In this document: positions 1 to 9,311 of the stretch, piece by piece
Layout of the letters: every line of letters begins with the position of its first letter
Position numbering within the stretch: the stretch's first letter is position 1
DNA from: Actinomadura madurae
Lineage (GTDB): Bacteria; Actinomycetota; Actinomycetes; Streptosporangiales; Streptosporangiaceae
Assembly (NCBI RefSeq): GCF_900115095.1
Contig: NZ_FOVH01000002.1
Location: 806,001-870,000, forward strand
Length of the DNA: 64,000 bases
Direction of reading: 5' to 3'
Program-made: the position numbers and the translations under genes
The notes under the pieces: model-generated
Database searches by the model: none
What the model was told of the DNA's origin: nothing
The model's input: the letters and a program-made list of their open reading frames with translations, nothing else

Positions 1-807
1 GTCGCCGAGGTCCTCGGGCAGGACGCCGACGCGGCCCGCTACCGGGCGGCGGCGGCGAAGATGAAGGACGCCTTCAACAAGGCGTTCCTGCGCGGCGACG
101 CCTACGTCACCGACACCGACCCCGGCTACCGGCAGACCAACGCGCTGATCGCGCTGGCCCTCGGCCTGGCGCCGCAGGAGTCGCAGAAGGCCGTCACCGA
201 CCGGCTCGTCCGGGACGTCGAGGAGCGCGGCGACCACCTCAATACCGGCGCGCTCGGCACCAAGTACCTGCTGACCGAGCTGACCGCGCGCGGTCACGGC
301 GAGCTGGCCTACAAGGTCGCCACCCAGCGCACCTACCCGAGCTGGGGCTACTGGATCGACAACGGCGCGACGACGCTGTGGGAGCGCTGGGACCTGGACG
401 CCCGGTCCCGCGACCACGTGTTCCTCGGCGGCGCCATCGGCGAGTGGTTCACCGAGGACCTCGCCGGTATCGAGCCGGCCGCGCCCGGCTTCGACCGGAT
501 CAGGATCGCGCCGCAACCGCTGGGCGACCTGACGTCGGTGAACGCCTCGGCACCCACCCCGCACGGCCCGGTCACGGTCCGGTGGACGAAGTCCGGCTCC
601 GGATTCGTCCTCCGCGTTACCGTCCCGGTCGGTGCCACCGCCGAGATCGAACTGCCCGCCGCGACCGCGGACCGGGTCACCGAGAGCGGGCGGGCGCTCG
701 CCTCCGCCCCGGGCGTGCGCGTCCTCGGAGCCGGAGCCGGCGCCAACGGGAGCGTCGTCCGGGTGGCGGCCGAGTCCGGCTCGTACACCTTCCACGCACG
801 CAAGTGA
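1..807 (+). CDS. alpha-L-rhamnosidase, GH78, C-terminal part (cut by window edge)
   Basis: The frame is open from base 1, so the gene begins upstream and only about 268 C-terminal residues are visible. They cover the end of the (alpha/alpha)6 catalytic barrel, including WGYWIDNGATTLWERWD with the Trp-Glu that supplies the GH78 general base (around visible residue 124). The GAIGEWFTEDLAGIEP segment and the C-terminal beta-sandwich follow. The same layout recurs in the gene at 9312-12422. In the family this enzyme releases terminal alpha-L-rhamnose from plant or microbial glycans. The aldolase gene starts 11 nt downstream, so the two are probably co-transcribed. A signal peptide cannot be judged because the N-terminus is missing. 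Confidence 0.93.
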   Translation, partial: VAEVLGQDADAARYRAAAAKMKDAFNKAFLRGDAYVTDTDPGYRQTNALIALALGLAPQESQKAVTDRLVRDVEERGDHLNTGALGTKYLLTELTARGHGELAYKVATQRTYPSWGYWIDNGATTLWERWDLDARSRDHVFLGGAIGEWFTEDLAGIEPAAPGFDRIRIAPQPLGDLTSVNASAPTPHGPVTVRWTKSGSGFVLRVTVPVGATAEIELPAATADRVTESGRALASAPGVRVLGAGAGANGSVVRVAAESGSYTFHARK

Positions 808-818
808 GGAGATATCCG

Positions 819-2870
819 ATGACCGCCACTCCACCCGAGGTGGAGCAGCTGCTGGAACGGGCCAACACCCTCGGCTCGGACCCGCGCAACACCAACTACG
901 CGGGCGGCAACGCGTCCGCGAAGGGCACGGTCACCGACCCCGTGACGGCCCGCGACGTCGAGCTGATGTGGGTGAAGGGCTCCGGCGGCGACCTCGGCAC
1001 CCTCACCGAGCGGGGCCTGGCCGTGCTGCGGCTGGACCGGGTGCGCGCGCTCGTGGACGTCTACCCGGGCGTCGACCGCGAGGACGAGATGGTCGCCGCG
1101 TTCGACTACTGCCTGCACGGCAAGGGCGGCGCGGCGCCGTCCATCGACACCGCCATGCACGCCCTCGTCGAGGCCGCGCACGTCGACCACCTGCACCCCG
1201 ACTCCGGCATCGCGATCGCGACCGCCGCCGACGGCGAGGAGCTGACCCGGCGGATCTTCGGCGACCGGGTCGCGTGGGTGCCGTGGCGGCGGCCCGGCTT
1301 CCAGCTCGGGCTGGACATCGCCGAGATCAAGCGCGCCAGCCCGCGGGCGATCGGGGTGATCCTCGGCGGGCACGGCATCACGGCGTGGGGCGAGACGAGC
1401 GAGGAGTGCAAGGTCAACTCGCTCGACATCATCCGCACCGCCGAGGCCTACATCGCCGAGCACGGCAAGGCCGAACCGTTCGGCGAGGTGATCCACCCGG
1501 CGCTGCCGGAGGACGAGCGGCACGCCCGCGCCGCCGCGCTGTTCCCGCTGATCCGGGGGCTGGCGTCCACCGACCGGCCGCAGGTGGGGCACTTCACCGA
1601 CGGTGAGGCCGTCCTCGACTTCGTCTCCCGCGCCGAGCACCCCCGGCTCGCGGCGCTCGGCACGTCCTGCCCGGACCACTTCCTGCGCACCAAGGTGCGG
1701 CCGATGGTCCTCGACCTGCCGCCGGACGCGCCGCTCGACGACGTCAAGGCCCGCCTCAAGGAGCTGCACGCCGCCTACCGCGAGGAGTACGCCGCCTACT
1801 ACGACCGGCACGCCACGGCCGAGTCGCCCGCGATGCGCGGCGCGGACCCGGCGATCGTCCTCGTGCCCGGGGTCGGCATGTTCTCCTTCGGCGCGAACAA
1901 GCAGACCGCGCGGGTCGCCGGCGAGTTCTACGTCAACGCGATCAACGTGATGCGCGGCGCCGAGGCGCTGTCGTCCTACGCGCCGATCGACGAGTCGGAG
2001 AAGTTCCGCATCGAGTACTGGGAGCTGGAGGAGGCCAAGCTCCGCCGGATGCCGAGGCCGAAGCCGCTCGCCACCCGGGTCGCGCTCGTCACCGGCGGCG
2101 GGTCGGGCATCGGCGCGGCCACCGCCCGCCGGCTCGCGGCCGAGGGCGCCTGCGTCGTCGTCGCCGACATGGACGTCGCGGCGGCCGAGAAGGTCGCCGC
2201 CGAGATCGGCGCGAAGGCGCTCCGCGCGGCGGACGCCGCCGTCGCGGTCGGCGCCGACGTGACCTCCGAGGAGGAGATCGCGGCGGCCGTCCGGGACGCG
2301 GTCCTGGCGTTCGGCGGCGTCGACCTCGTCGTCAACAACGCCGGCCTGTCGATCTCCAAGCCGCTGCTGGAGACGACCGCCGCCGACTGGGACCTGCAGC
2401 ACGACGTCATGGCGCGCGGCTCGTTCCTGGTCTCCCGGGAGGCCGCCCGCGTGATGGTCGAGCAGGGGATGGGCGGCGACATCGTCTACATCTCCTCCAA
2501 GAACGGGGTGTTCGCCGGGCCGAACAACATCGCCTACGGCGCGACCAAGGCCGACCAGGCGCACCAGGTCCGGCTGCTGGCCGCCGAGCTCGGCGAGCAC
2601 GGCATCCGCGTCAACGGCGTCAATCCCGACGGCGTCGTGCGCGGCTCCGGGATCTTCGCCGGAGGCTGGGGCGCCAAGCGCGCCGCCGTGTACGGCGTCG
2701 AGGAGGAGCGGCTCGGCGAGTTCTACGCCCAGCGGACGCTGCTCAAGCGCGAGGTGCTGCCCGAGCACGTCGCCGCCGCCGTCTTCGCCCTCACCGGCGG
2801 AGACCTGACCCACACCACCGGACTGCACATCCCCGTGGACGCCGGCGTCGCCGCCGCGTTCCTGCGCTGA
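819..2870 (+). CDS. rhaEW: bifunctional rhamnulose-1-phosphate aldolase / short-chain dehydrogenase
   Basis: This 683-residue protein has two fused enzymes. Residues 1 to about 400 are a class II aldolase, with zinc-ligand motifs HLHPDS near 125 and GGHG near 190. From about 420 it is an SDR dehydrogenase, with TGGGSGIG for NAD(P) binding, NNAG, and the catalytic Ser and YGATK (Tyr-x3-Lys) near 572. The family splits L-rhamnulose-1-phosphate into dihydroxyacetone phosphate and L-lactaldehyde, and the fused domain oxidises the lactaldehyde. The length fits the known fusion family (B. subtilis YuxG/RhaEW type). The ATG at 819 follows GAGGAGAT. There is no signal peptide, so the protein is cytosolic. 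It is the clearest evidence that rhamnose is the sugar harvested by the surrounding secreted enzymes. Confidence 0.95.
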   Translation: MTATPPEVEQLLERANTLGSDPRNTNYAGGNASAKGTVTDPVTARDVELMWVKGSGGDLGTLTERGLAVLRLDRVRALVDVYPGVDREDEMVAAFDYCLHGKGGAAPSIDTAMHALVEAAHVDHLHPDSGIAIATAADGEELTRRIFGDRVAWVPWRRPGFQLGLDIAEIKRASPRAIGVILGGHGITAWGETSEECKVNSLDIIRTAEAYIAEHGKAEPFGEVIHPALPEDERHARAAALFPLIRGLASTDRPQVGHFTDGEAVLDFVSRAEHPRLAALGTSCPDHFLRTKVRPMVLDLPPDAPLDDVKARLKELHAAYREEYAAYYDRHATAESPAMRGADPAIVLVPGVGMFSFGANKQTARVAGEFYVNAINVMRGAEALSSYAPIDESEKFRIEYWELEEAKLRRMPRPKPLATRVALVTGGGSGIGAATARRLAAEGACVVVADMDVAAAEKVAAEIGAKALRAADAAVAVGADVTSEEEIAAAVRDAVLAFGGVDLVVNNAGLSISKPLLETTAADWDLQHDVMARGSFLVSREAARVMVEQGMGGDIVYISSKNGVFAGPNNIAYGATKADQAHQVRLLAAELGEHGIRVNGVNPDGVVRGSGIFAGGWGAKRAAVYGVEEERLGEFYAQRTLLKREVLPEHVAAAVFALTGGDLTHTTGLHIPVDAGVAAAFLR

Positions 2871-2894
2871 GGAGGGGCGCTCCCGACCGAAGAG

Positions 2895-2922
2895 GGCCGG
2901 CCGGCGGCCCGGACGGCCGGCC
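2895..2922 (+). terminator. GC-rich hairpin between aldolase and next glycosidase gene
   Basis: A perfect 9-bp stem (2895-2903 with 2914-2922) with a 10-nt loop lies in the 145-bp gap after the aldolase stop. There is no T tract. It may be a weak terminator or an mRNA-processing or attenuation point inside the operon. The rest of the gap holds only the AAGGGA ribosome site for the next gene. Confidence 0.3.
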
Positions 2923-3015
2923 GCGGCGCTCACATCGCCGCGGCCGACCGCCCCCACCCGGGCGCCGGCCGGCCCCGATGGGCCCACTCGACCAAAGGAA
3001 CCCGAAGGGACAACG

Positions 3016-5544
3016 ATGACCCCGGCCGAGAAGTTCGCGCGTTCCCGTGTATCCGTCATCACCTCGCTGGGCCTGGGCGCGGCCGCCCTGGTCGCCGTGC
3101 CGTCCGGCGTCGCCTCCGCGGCACCCCGAGATCCGCTGGGACTTCCGTCCCTGTCCCGCGCCGATCACTACGTCCTCGCCCCTTCCAGCCGGACGGTCCG
3201 TCCGGTGAAGGTGGGGGAGGCGCACGGGTTGAACGGCGACTACGTGACCGCCGCGTCCGAGAAGTCGGAGACGGAGGGGCACGACCTGGAGGCCGGGTCG
3301 TCCACGACCGCCAAGGCCGACGGCGTGATGACCCGTCAGACGGGCGACAAGGCCGGGGCGAGCTTCGGCTACCGCCTGCGCGTCACGCCCGGACGTCCCG
3401 TGACGCTCCGAGTGGAGGAGGCGGGCAGCGCCACCGCGCACTACGAGGTGCTGGTGAACGGCAAGGTCGTGCACGAGCGCGAGCCCGACCCGGCGCAGGC
3501 CGGAGTGTGGAGCGGCGACAAGGCCGGTCTCGTCCACTACGACGTGACCGTCCCGGCAGGGATCGTCGGATCCGCCAGGGAGATGCGGGTCTCGTTCCGG
3601 AACACCGACGAGCCGGGGCCGGGCGCCCGCATCCACGCCGTCTGGACCCTCTACAACGATGGCCGTGCCCCTGCGGCGCCCTACGGCGGGACGGTCGCGA
3701 ACCCGTCCGGCGCCTTCCACCACGGGACGACCACCCTCACGTCCAACGAGTACGGCCGCCCCTACGTCGTCTACGACTTCGGTAAGGAGGTCGGCGGGCA
3801 GGTCCAGGTCACCGCCGACGTCCGCGAGGGCACGCCCAGGCTCGGCCTGGCGTTCAGCGAGAGCCCGCAGTACCTCACCACCGCGTCCGACTACAGCCAG
3901 GACCCGGTCGGTCTCGCCACCGAGACCCACTACTTCGACACCCAGGCGGGACGCTCCGCTATGACCGACCCGGTGATCCGGGGCGGTTTCCGCTACCTCA
4001 TGGTGTTCCTGGACGGCCCCGGAAAGGTGAAGCTGTCCGACCTGCGGCTGAAGTTCACCGCCGACCCCGCCAACCCGGACCTCGACGGCTACAAGGGCGC
4101 GTTCCTGTCCAGCGACGACACCCTGAACCGGCTCTGGTACGCGGGCGCCTACACCGTCCAGATGGCGACGATCGACCCGACGACCGGGCGCCCCTACCCG
4201 GGCCGGGAGGGGCCGGTCCGCAACGACGCGATCGTCGGTGAGGGCGACAGCGTCATCAGCGACGGCGCCAAGCGCGACCGCATGATCTGGGGCGGCGACA
4301 ACGCGGTCGCGGACCCGGTCTCGTACCTCTCGACAGGCCGGTCGGGCCCGTCCGCCAACGCGGTCGGGTTCATGGCCAAGGGGCAGGCGGCCAGCGGCCA
4401 GATCCCCGGCCTCTACCTGACCGAGCAGCACGGCTACAACATGAGCTGGGGCGAGTACGCGGCCTGGTGGGTCCACAACTACTGGACGCACTACCTCTAC
4501 ACCGGCGACCAGGCGTTCTTCGACACGTGGTACGACGCGATGAAGAAGAACGTCGCGTGGCTGGAGTCGAACGCCGGGGACGACGGCCTGCTCACCATGA
4601 AGGGCGCCGGCGGCACCTGGGGCTACGGCAACGACGCGGGAGGCACCTACGTCTCGTCCCTGTACGTGAAGGTGCTCGCGCAGGCCGCGCAGGCCGCCGA
4701 GGCCAAGGGCGACACCGAACTCGCCGCGACCTACCGCGAGCACGCCGCCCGCACCGCCAAGGCGGTCAACGACCACCTCTGGGACGCCGACGCCGGCGCG
4801 TACAAGGTCAGCCCATCCGACGGCCGCCACCCGCAGGACGGCAACGCGATGGCGATCGTCGCGGGCGTCGCCACCGGCGACCGCGCCGAGTCGGTGCTGA
4901 AGTTCTTCGGCGACGCGCTCGCCAACCCGCACGGCGACCTCACGGTGGACGAGCCGGGCGGTGTCGTCCCGCAGTACATCAGCCCGTTCGTGTCGTCCCA
5001 GTCGCTGCTGGCCCACTCCACCCAGGACGACATGGCGGGCGCGATGTCGCTGCTCCGCCGCACCTGGTACCCGATGCTCGGCAAGGCGCAGCCCGGCACG
5101 CTGTGGGAGAACGTCAACCCGTCCGGCGCGCCGCAGCTCGGCTCCTACACGAGCCTGTCGCACGGATGGGCCGCCGCGCCCACCTCGTTCCTCACCAACC
5201 AGGTCCTCGGCGTCACCCCCACGTCGGGCGGGTTCGGGACGTTCACCGTCCTGCCGCACCCGGCGAGCGGGCTCCGCTGGGCGCAGGGACGCGTGCCCAC
5301 CCCGCACGGAAACATCACCGCCGCGTGGAAGCAGCGGGGAAGGACGTTCACACTCCGCGTCACTGCACCCGGAGGCACCACCGCCACCGCCGGCGTCCCG
5401 GCGGGCGGCGCGTCGGAGGTCCGGGTCGACGGAAAGGTCGTCTGGCACGACGGCACGGCCGTGAAGCCGGGCGTCACCGTCCGGGACGGCCTCGTGCGGA
5501 TCCCCGGGCTGACCGGCACGTCCACCCTGACCGCCTCCCGCTGA
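3016..5544 (+). CDS. secreted GH78-like alpha-L-rhamnosidase-type glycosidase
   Basis: This 842-residue exported protein has a basic n-region and a hydrophobic core, with probable Sec cleavage after VASAA near residue 36. A beta-rich N-terminal half contains the mark YVLAPSSR (near 50) and RGGFRYLMVFLDG (near 323). The six-hairpin barrel follows, with SDGAKRDRMIWGGD near 415 as the likely acid loop and TLWEN near 695 as the candidate base. It ends with SLSHGWAAAPT and the usual beta-sandwich tail. The genes at 5557 and 32358 are its closest relatives here, forming a subgroup apart from classic GH78. Start ATG 3016 follows GAAGGGACAACG. An extra lectin-like segment lies at about 70-220. Rhamnosidase activity is inferred from fold and context, not from a perfect family match. 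Confidence 0.85.
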   Translation: MTPAEKFARSRVSVITSLGLGAAALVAVPSGVASAAPRDPLGLPSLSRADHYVLAPSSRTVRPVKVGEAHGLNGDYVTAASEKSETEGHDLEAGSSTTAKADGVMTRQTGDKAGASFGYRLRVTPGRPVTLRVEEAGSATAHYEVLVNGKVVHEREPDPAQAGVWSGDKAGLVHYDVTVPAGIVGSAREMRVSFRNTDEPGPGARIHAVWTLYNDGRAPAAPYGGTVANPSGAFHHGTTTLTSNEYGRPYVVYDFGKEVGGQVQVTADVREGTPRLGLAFSESPQYLTTASDYSQDPVGLATETHYFDTQAGRSAMTDPVIRGGFRYLMVFLDGPGKVKLSDLRLKFTADPANPDLDGYKGAFLSSDDTLNRLWYAGAYTVQMATIDPTTGRPYPGREGPVRNDAIVGEGDSVISDGAKRDRMIWGGDNAVADPVSYLSTGRSGPSANAVGFMAKGQAASGQIPGLYLTEQHGYNMSWGEYAAWWVHNYWTHYLYTGDQAFFDTWYDAMKKNVAWLESNAGDDGLLTMKGAGGTWGYGNDAGGTYVSSLYVKVLAQAAQAAEAKGDTELAATYREHAARTAKAVNDHLWDADAGAYKVSPSDGRHPQDGNAMAIVAGVATGDRAESVLKFFGDALANPHGDLTVDEPGGVVPQYISPFVSSQSLLAHSTQDDMAGAMSLLRRTWYPMLGKAQPGTLWENVNPSGAPQLGSYTSLSHGWAAAPTSFLTNQVLGVTPTSGGFGTFTVLPHPASGLRWAQGRVPTPHGNITAAWKQRGRTFTLRVTAPGGTTATAGVPAGGASEVRVDGKVVWHDGTAVKPGVTVRDGLVRIPGLTGTSTLTASR

Positions 5545-5556
5545 CCTGGAGTGATG

Positions 5557-7764
5557 ATGGTCCCCCCCACCACCGCCCGCCGCTCCCTCGCCCGCGCAGC
5601 CGTCGCCGCCGCGCTCACGATCACCAGCACCGCCGCCCTGGCACTGCCCGCCGTCGCCGCGCCGCGCCCGCGCGGCCCCTGGCAGGACGCCTCCTACACC
5701 CCGCGCCCCGGCCAGTGGCGCCCCTACGTCCTGGCCCCGTCCAGCCGCGACGTCAAGCCCGTCACGGTGTTCAAGGCGGACCCCCGTCAGGGGGCGATCG
5801 ACGGCTCTCCGGAGTCCGCGCTGAGGAAGGGCGGCGGCTCGGTCCGGCTCGGCGGCGCCGATGACCGGGCCGGTTCCCCGCTGCTGATCGTCGACTTCGG
5901 CAAGGAGGTCGCCGGGCATCTCAAAGTCCGGGTGAAGGGCACGTCCGGTTCCCCGAAGCTGCGCGCCTGCTTCTCCGAGTCGGTTCGGTACATGGCGCTG
6001 GATCCGGAGGCCAACGACGGCCAGGGGAAGATCGCGCCCGGCTGCGACACGGCCAACATCTGGAACGGCTTCCCCGGCCGGCCCTACACCGCGGACACCG
6101 ACAGCCACGCCCTCCCGCTGGACGGCGTGAGCCTGCCCGGCACCGTCCGCGACACGGAGCTGCGCGGCGGTTTCCGGTACGCGACGCTGTTCCTGGACGG
6201 CCCCGGCGGCGTCGACGTCGACGCGATCTCCCTCGACTTCACCGCCGCGCCCGACCAGCGCGACCTGGACGGCTACCGCGGCCACTTCCTGTCCAGCGAC
6301 GACCTGCTGAACAAGATCTGGTACGCGGGCGCCTACACCGTCCAGATCAACACCGGCGCCCCGGACACCGCCAAGAAGTGGCCCTACGAGCCGGGGGAGG
6401 GCGACCACGCCGACGCCCCCGTCCCGCACGCCGACCCGAACGTCTCCGTCATCTACGACGGCGGCAAGCGCGACCGGATCGTCTGGCAGGGCGACCTCGC
6501 CGTCCAGGCGCCCGTCGCCTACGTCAGCACCTACGACATGGGCTCGGTCGACAACTCGCTCTCCTCGCTCGCCGCGCAGCAGCTCCCGGACGGCTACATG
6601 CCCGCCGCGAGCCTGGTCGGCCAGCACAACCAGAACGAGCTGCGCACCTACGGCGAGTACGTCACGTGGTTCGTGGCGAACATGTACGACCACTGGTGGT
6701 ACACCGGCGACCGCGCCTATCTGGACAGGTGGTGGCCGCAGCTCACCAAGGCGACCGCCTGGCTGGAGTCCGTCCGCGCCGAGGACGACGGCGGCCTGAT
6801 CGGCTTCGCGAACTCCGGGTCGTGCGGCCACTACGGCTACTCCGACTGCGGCCACGAGACCTACGTCAACGCCCTCTACGCCCGCAACCTGGAGCAGATG
6901 GCCGCCATGGCGAAGGCGCGCGGCGACGCCTCGGCCGCCAAGACCTACGCCGACCGGTCCGCGGCCGTGAAGAAGGCCGTCAACGACCAGCTGTGGGACG
7001 ACGGGACCGGCGCCTACCGGCTGTCCCGCGAGATCCCCGGCGCCTATCCGCAGGACGGCAACGTCACCGCGGTCCTCACCGGCATCGCCGGCGGCGACCG
7101 CGCGAAGCGGGCCCTCGCCTACCTCCGCGCCAACAACTGGACGGACATCGGGTCGCTGACGGTCTCCACGTCCACCCCGAACGCGAGCCTCCCGCCGTTC
7201 TACGCGCCCCTGCCGAGCGGGTTCGAGGCCGACGCCCGCCTGGAGACCGGCGACGCGTCCGGCCTGGAGCTGATCCGCAAGTACTGGGGCCACCAGCTCC
7301 AGCAGGACCCCGGCTCCACGTTCTGGGAGCACATGCAGCCGGACGGCACGCCCAACCTCAGGCAGTTCTCCAGCCTCGCGCACGGCTGGGCCGCGCAGCC
7401 GACCGTCACGCTCAGCTCCAGGGTGCTGGGCGTGCGCCCGGCCGCCCCCGGGTATTCGTCCTGGGCCGTGGTCCCGTTCACCGGGAAGCTGAGGTGGGCC
7501 GAAGGGACCGTGCCGACCCCGCACGGCGACATCGCCGCGTCCTGGCGCAGGACCGGGCACGGCTTCCGGCTCAAGGTCACCGCGCCGAGCGGCACCCGGG
7601 GCCGCCTCGCCGTCCCGGTCGCCCCGTCCACCCGGCGGGTCACGCTCGACGGGCGGACGGTCTGGGCCGCGGGCAAGGCCACCGCGCACGGTGTGTCCAG
7701 CGACGGCAGGTACGTCTACGTGGACGGGGCGCCCGCCGGGCGCCACACCCTCACAGCCCATTAG
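5557..7764 (+). CDS. secreted GH78-like alpha-L-rhamnosidase-type glycosidase
   Basis: The product is about 735 residues. Three in-frame starts (GTG 5551, ATG 5554, ATG 5557) are adjacent; GGAG at 5548-5551 is best spaced for 5557. A Sec signal peptide ends near ALPAVAA. The protein repeats the architecture of the previous gene: YVLAPSSRDVKPV, LRGGFRYATLFLDG, FLSSDDLLNKIWYAGAYTVQ, YDGGKRDRIVWQGD near 301 and TFWEH near 588, then SLAHGWAAQPT and a beta-sandwich. It lacks the inserted lectin-like segment of the 3016 gene. Paired cysteines around GSCGHYGYSDCGH suggest a surface disulfide. The gene starts 12 nt after its paralogue's stop, so tandem duplication followed by divergence is likely. 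Confidence 0.84.
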   Translation: MVPPTTARRSLARAAVAAALTITSTAALALPAVAAPRPRGPWQDASYTPRPGQWRPYVLAPSSRDVKPVTVFKADPRQGAIDGSPESALRKGGGSVRLGGADDRAGSPLLIVDFGKEVAGHLKVRVKGTSGSPKLRACFSESVRYMALDPEANDGQGKIAPGCDTANIWNGFPGRPYTADTDSHALPLDGVSLPGTVRDTELRGGFRYATLFLDGPGGVDVDAISLDFTAAPDQRDLDGYRGHFLSSDDLLNKIWYAGAYTVQINTGAPDTAKKWPYEPGEGDHADAPVPHADPNVSVIYDGGKRDRIVWQGDLAVQAPVAYVSTYDMGSVDNSLSSLAAQQLPDGYMPAASLVGQHNQNELRTYGEYVTWFVANMYDHWWYTGDRAYLDRWWPQLTKATAWLESVRAEDDGGLIGFANSGSCGHYGYSDCGHETYVNALYARNLEQMAAMAKARGDASAAKTYADRSAAVKKAVNDQLWDDGTGAYRLSREIPGAYPQDGNVTAVLTGIAGGDRAKRALAYLRANNWTDIGSLTVSTSTPNASLPPFYAPLPSGFEADARLETGDASGLELIRKYWGHQLQQDPGSTFWEHMQPDGTPNLRQFSSLAHGWAAQPTVTLSSRVLGVRPAAPGYSSWAVVPFTGKLRWAEGTVPTPHGDIAASWRRTGHGFRLKVTAPSGTRGRLAVPVAPSTRRVTLDGRTVWAAGKATAHGVSSDGRYVYVDGAPAGRHTLTAH

Positions 7765-7781
7765 CCGACAGGAGGAGACGA

Positions 7782-9200
7782 ATGGCAAACGACACAGCGC
7801 CGCCGGCGGTGAAGGTCGGACTGGTCGCCGGCGGCCTCGGCGCCTACTGGCCGCAGTTCCCGGATCTGCTGCCGCAGCTCAAGCGGTCCGCCGAGCGCGT
7901 CTCGGAGCGGATGCGCGGGCTCGGCGCCGAGGTGGTCGACGTCGGGTTCATCTCCGACGCGCAGGAGGGCGCGGCGGCGGCCGAGAGGCTCCGCGCGGCC
8001 GGCTGCGACATCATCGTCGGCTTCCTCACCACCTACATGACCGCGACGATGCTGGTCCCGGTCGCGCAGCGGGCCGACGCGCCGGTCCTGCTGATCAACC
8101 TGCAGCCGACCGAGTCGATGGACCACGCCACGTTCGACACCGGGCAGTGGCTCGCCTACTGCGGCGCCTGCCCGCTGCCGGAGATGGCGAACGCGTTCGC
8201 GCGCTGCGGCGTCCCGTTCCGCTCGGTCTCCGGCTACCTGGAGGACGAGCGGGCCTGGGCGAGGATCGGCCGCTGGGTGCGGGCCGCCGGGGTGCGGGCC
8301 GCGCTGCGGCGGGGCCGGCACGGGCTGATGGGCCACCTGTACCCGGGGATGCTGGACGTCTCCACCGACCTCACGCTCGTCAGCGCCAACTTCGGCGGGC
8401 ACGTCGAGGTGCTGGAGTTCGACGACCTGCGCGTCCGGGTGGAGAAGGTCACCGACGCCGAGACGGCCGCGAAGAAGGCCGAGGCGGAGAAGATCTTCGA
8501 GCTGGACGCGTCCGTCGACGACGACGACCTCACCTGGGCCGCCCGCGTCGCGGTCGGCTTGGACCGGCTCGCCGAGGACTTCCAGCTGGACAGCCTCGCC
8601 TACTACCACCGCGGCCTGGACGGCGAGGTCCACGAGCGGCTCGGCGCCGGGATGATCCTCGGCGCCTCGCTGCTCACCGCGCGCGGGATCCCGGCGGCCG
8701 GCGAGTACGAGCTGCGCACGTCCCTCGCCATGCTGATCGCCGACCGGCTCGGCGCGGGCGGCTCGTTCACCGAGCTGCAGGCCCTCGACTTCCACCGCGG
8801 CCACGTCGAGATGGGCCACGACGGGCCCGCGCACCTGGCGATCAGCGCCCGCCGTCCCTTGCTGCGAGGGCTCGGCGTCTACCACGGCAAGCGCGGCTAC
8901 GGCGTGTCCGTCGAATTCGACGTCAAGCACGGCCCGGTCACCGCGTTCGGGATCATCCAGCGGCGCGACGGCCGGTTCGCGTTCGCCGCGTCCGAGGGCG
9001 AGACCGTGGACGGCCCGCTGCTGCAGATCGGCAACACCACGTCCCGCGTCGACTTCGGCTGCGACCCCGGCGAGTGGACCGACGCCTGGTCCGCCACCGG
9101 CATCTCGCACCACTGGGCGCTCGGCACCGGCCACCGGATCGCCGACCTGAAGGCCCTGGCCGACCTCCTGGAGATCGAGCTCATCGAGGTGAGGCGCTGA
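7782..9200 (+). CDS. L-fucose/L-arabinose isomerase family protein
   Basis: This 472-residue cytosolic protein starts after a strong GGAGGAG. It begins with a Rossmann-like segment (KVGLVAGGLGAYWPQFP), then CDIIVGFLTTYMTATMLVP and LLINLQPT, the substrate-loop signature of the L-arabinose/L-fucose isomerase superfamily. GHDGPAH near 345 corresponds to the metal-site region. No classical L-rhamnose isomerase (RhaA TIM barrel) or rhamnulokinase is visible, so this protein may interconvert L-rhamnose and L-rhamnulose, or handle a second sugar such as L-arabinose or L-fucose released from the same glycan. The family assignment is firm; the substrate is inferred. It lies 17 nt after the preceding glycosidase and shares its transcript. 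Confidence 0.85.
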   Translation: MANDTAPPAVKVGLVAGGLGAYWPQFPDLLPQLKRSAERVSERMRGLGAEVVDVGFISDAQEGAAAAERLRAAGCDIIVGFLTTYMTATMLVPVAQRADAPVLLINLQPTESMDHATFDTGQWLAYCGACPLPEMANAFARCGVPFRSVSGYLEDERAWARIGRWVRAAGVRAALRRGRHGLMGHLYPGMLDVSTDLTLVSANFGGHVEVLEFDDLRVRVEKVTDAETAAKKAEAEKIFELDASVDDDDLTWAARVAVGLDRLAEDFQLDSLAYYHRGLDGEVHERLGAGMILGASLLTARGIPAAGEYELRTSLAMLIADRLGAGGSFTELQALDFHRGHVEMGHDGPAHLAISARRPLLRGLGVYHGKRGYGVSVEFDVKHGPVTAFGIIQRRDGRFAFAASEGETVDGPLLQIGNTTSRVDFGCDPGEWTDAWSATGISHHWALGTGHRIADLKALADLLEIELIEVRR

Positions 9201-9244
9201 ACCTCACCGCACAGGATCGGGGGATCCACAACTGAGGTGACGGC

Positions 9245-9278
9245 GAGCCGCGCCCGTGCCCCACCGGGCCGCGGGCTC
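9245..9278 (+). other. interrupted GC hairpin in the leader of the next glycosidase
   Basis: In the 111-nt gap between the isomerase and the GH78 gene, GAGCCGCGCCCG (9245-9256) can pair with CGGGCCGCGGGCTC (9265-9278), with single-base bulges and an 8-nt loop. It has no T tract and sits 33 nt before the ATG. It could mark transcript processing or attenuation inside the operon. Confidence 0.3.
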
Positions 9279-9311
9279 TGTTCGCCGCGCCCGAAAACCG
9301 GAGGAAAACCC

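Noticed and set aside
2791..7788. A 1665-codon open frame on the minus strand, and similarly long frames opposite most genes
   Set aside because: It lies antisense to clearly homologous genes, its protein is Arg/Gly/Val-rich without domains, and such frames are expected where GC-rich codons avoid stops on the other strand.
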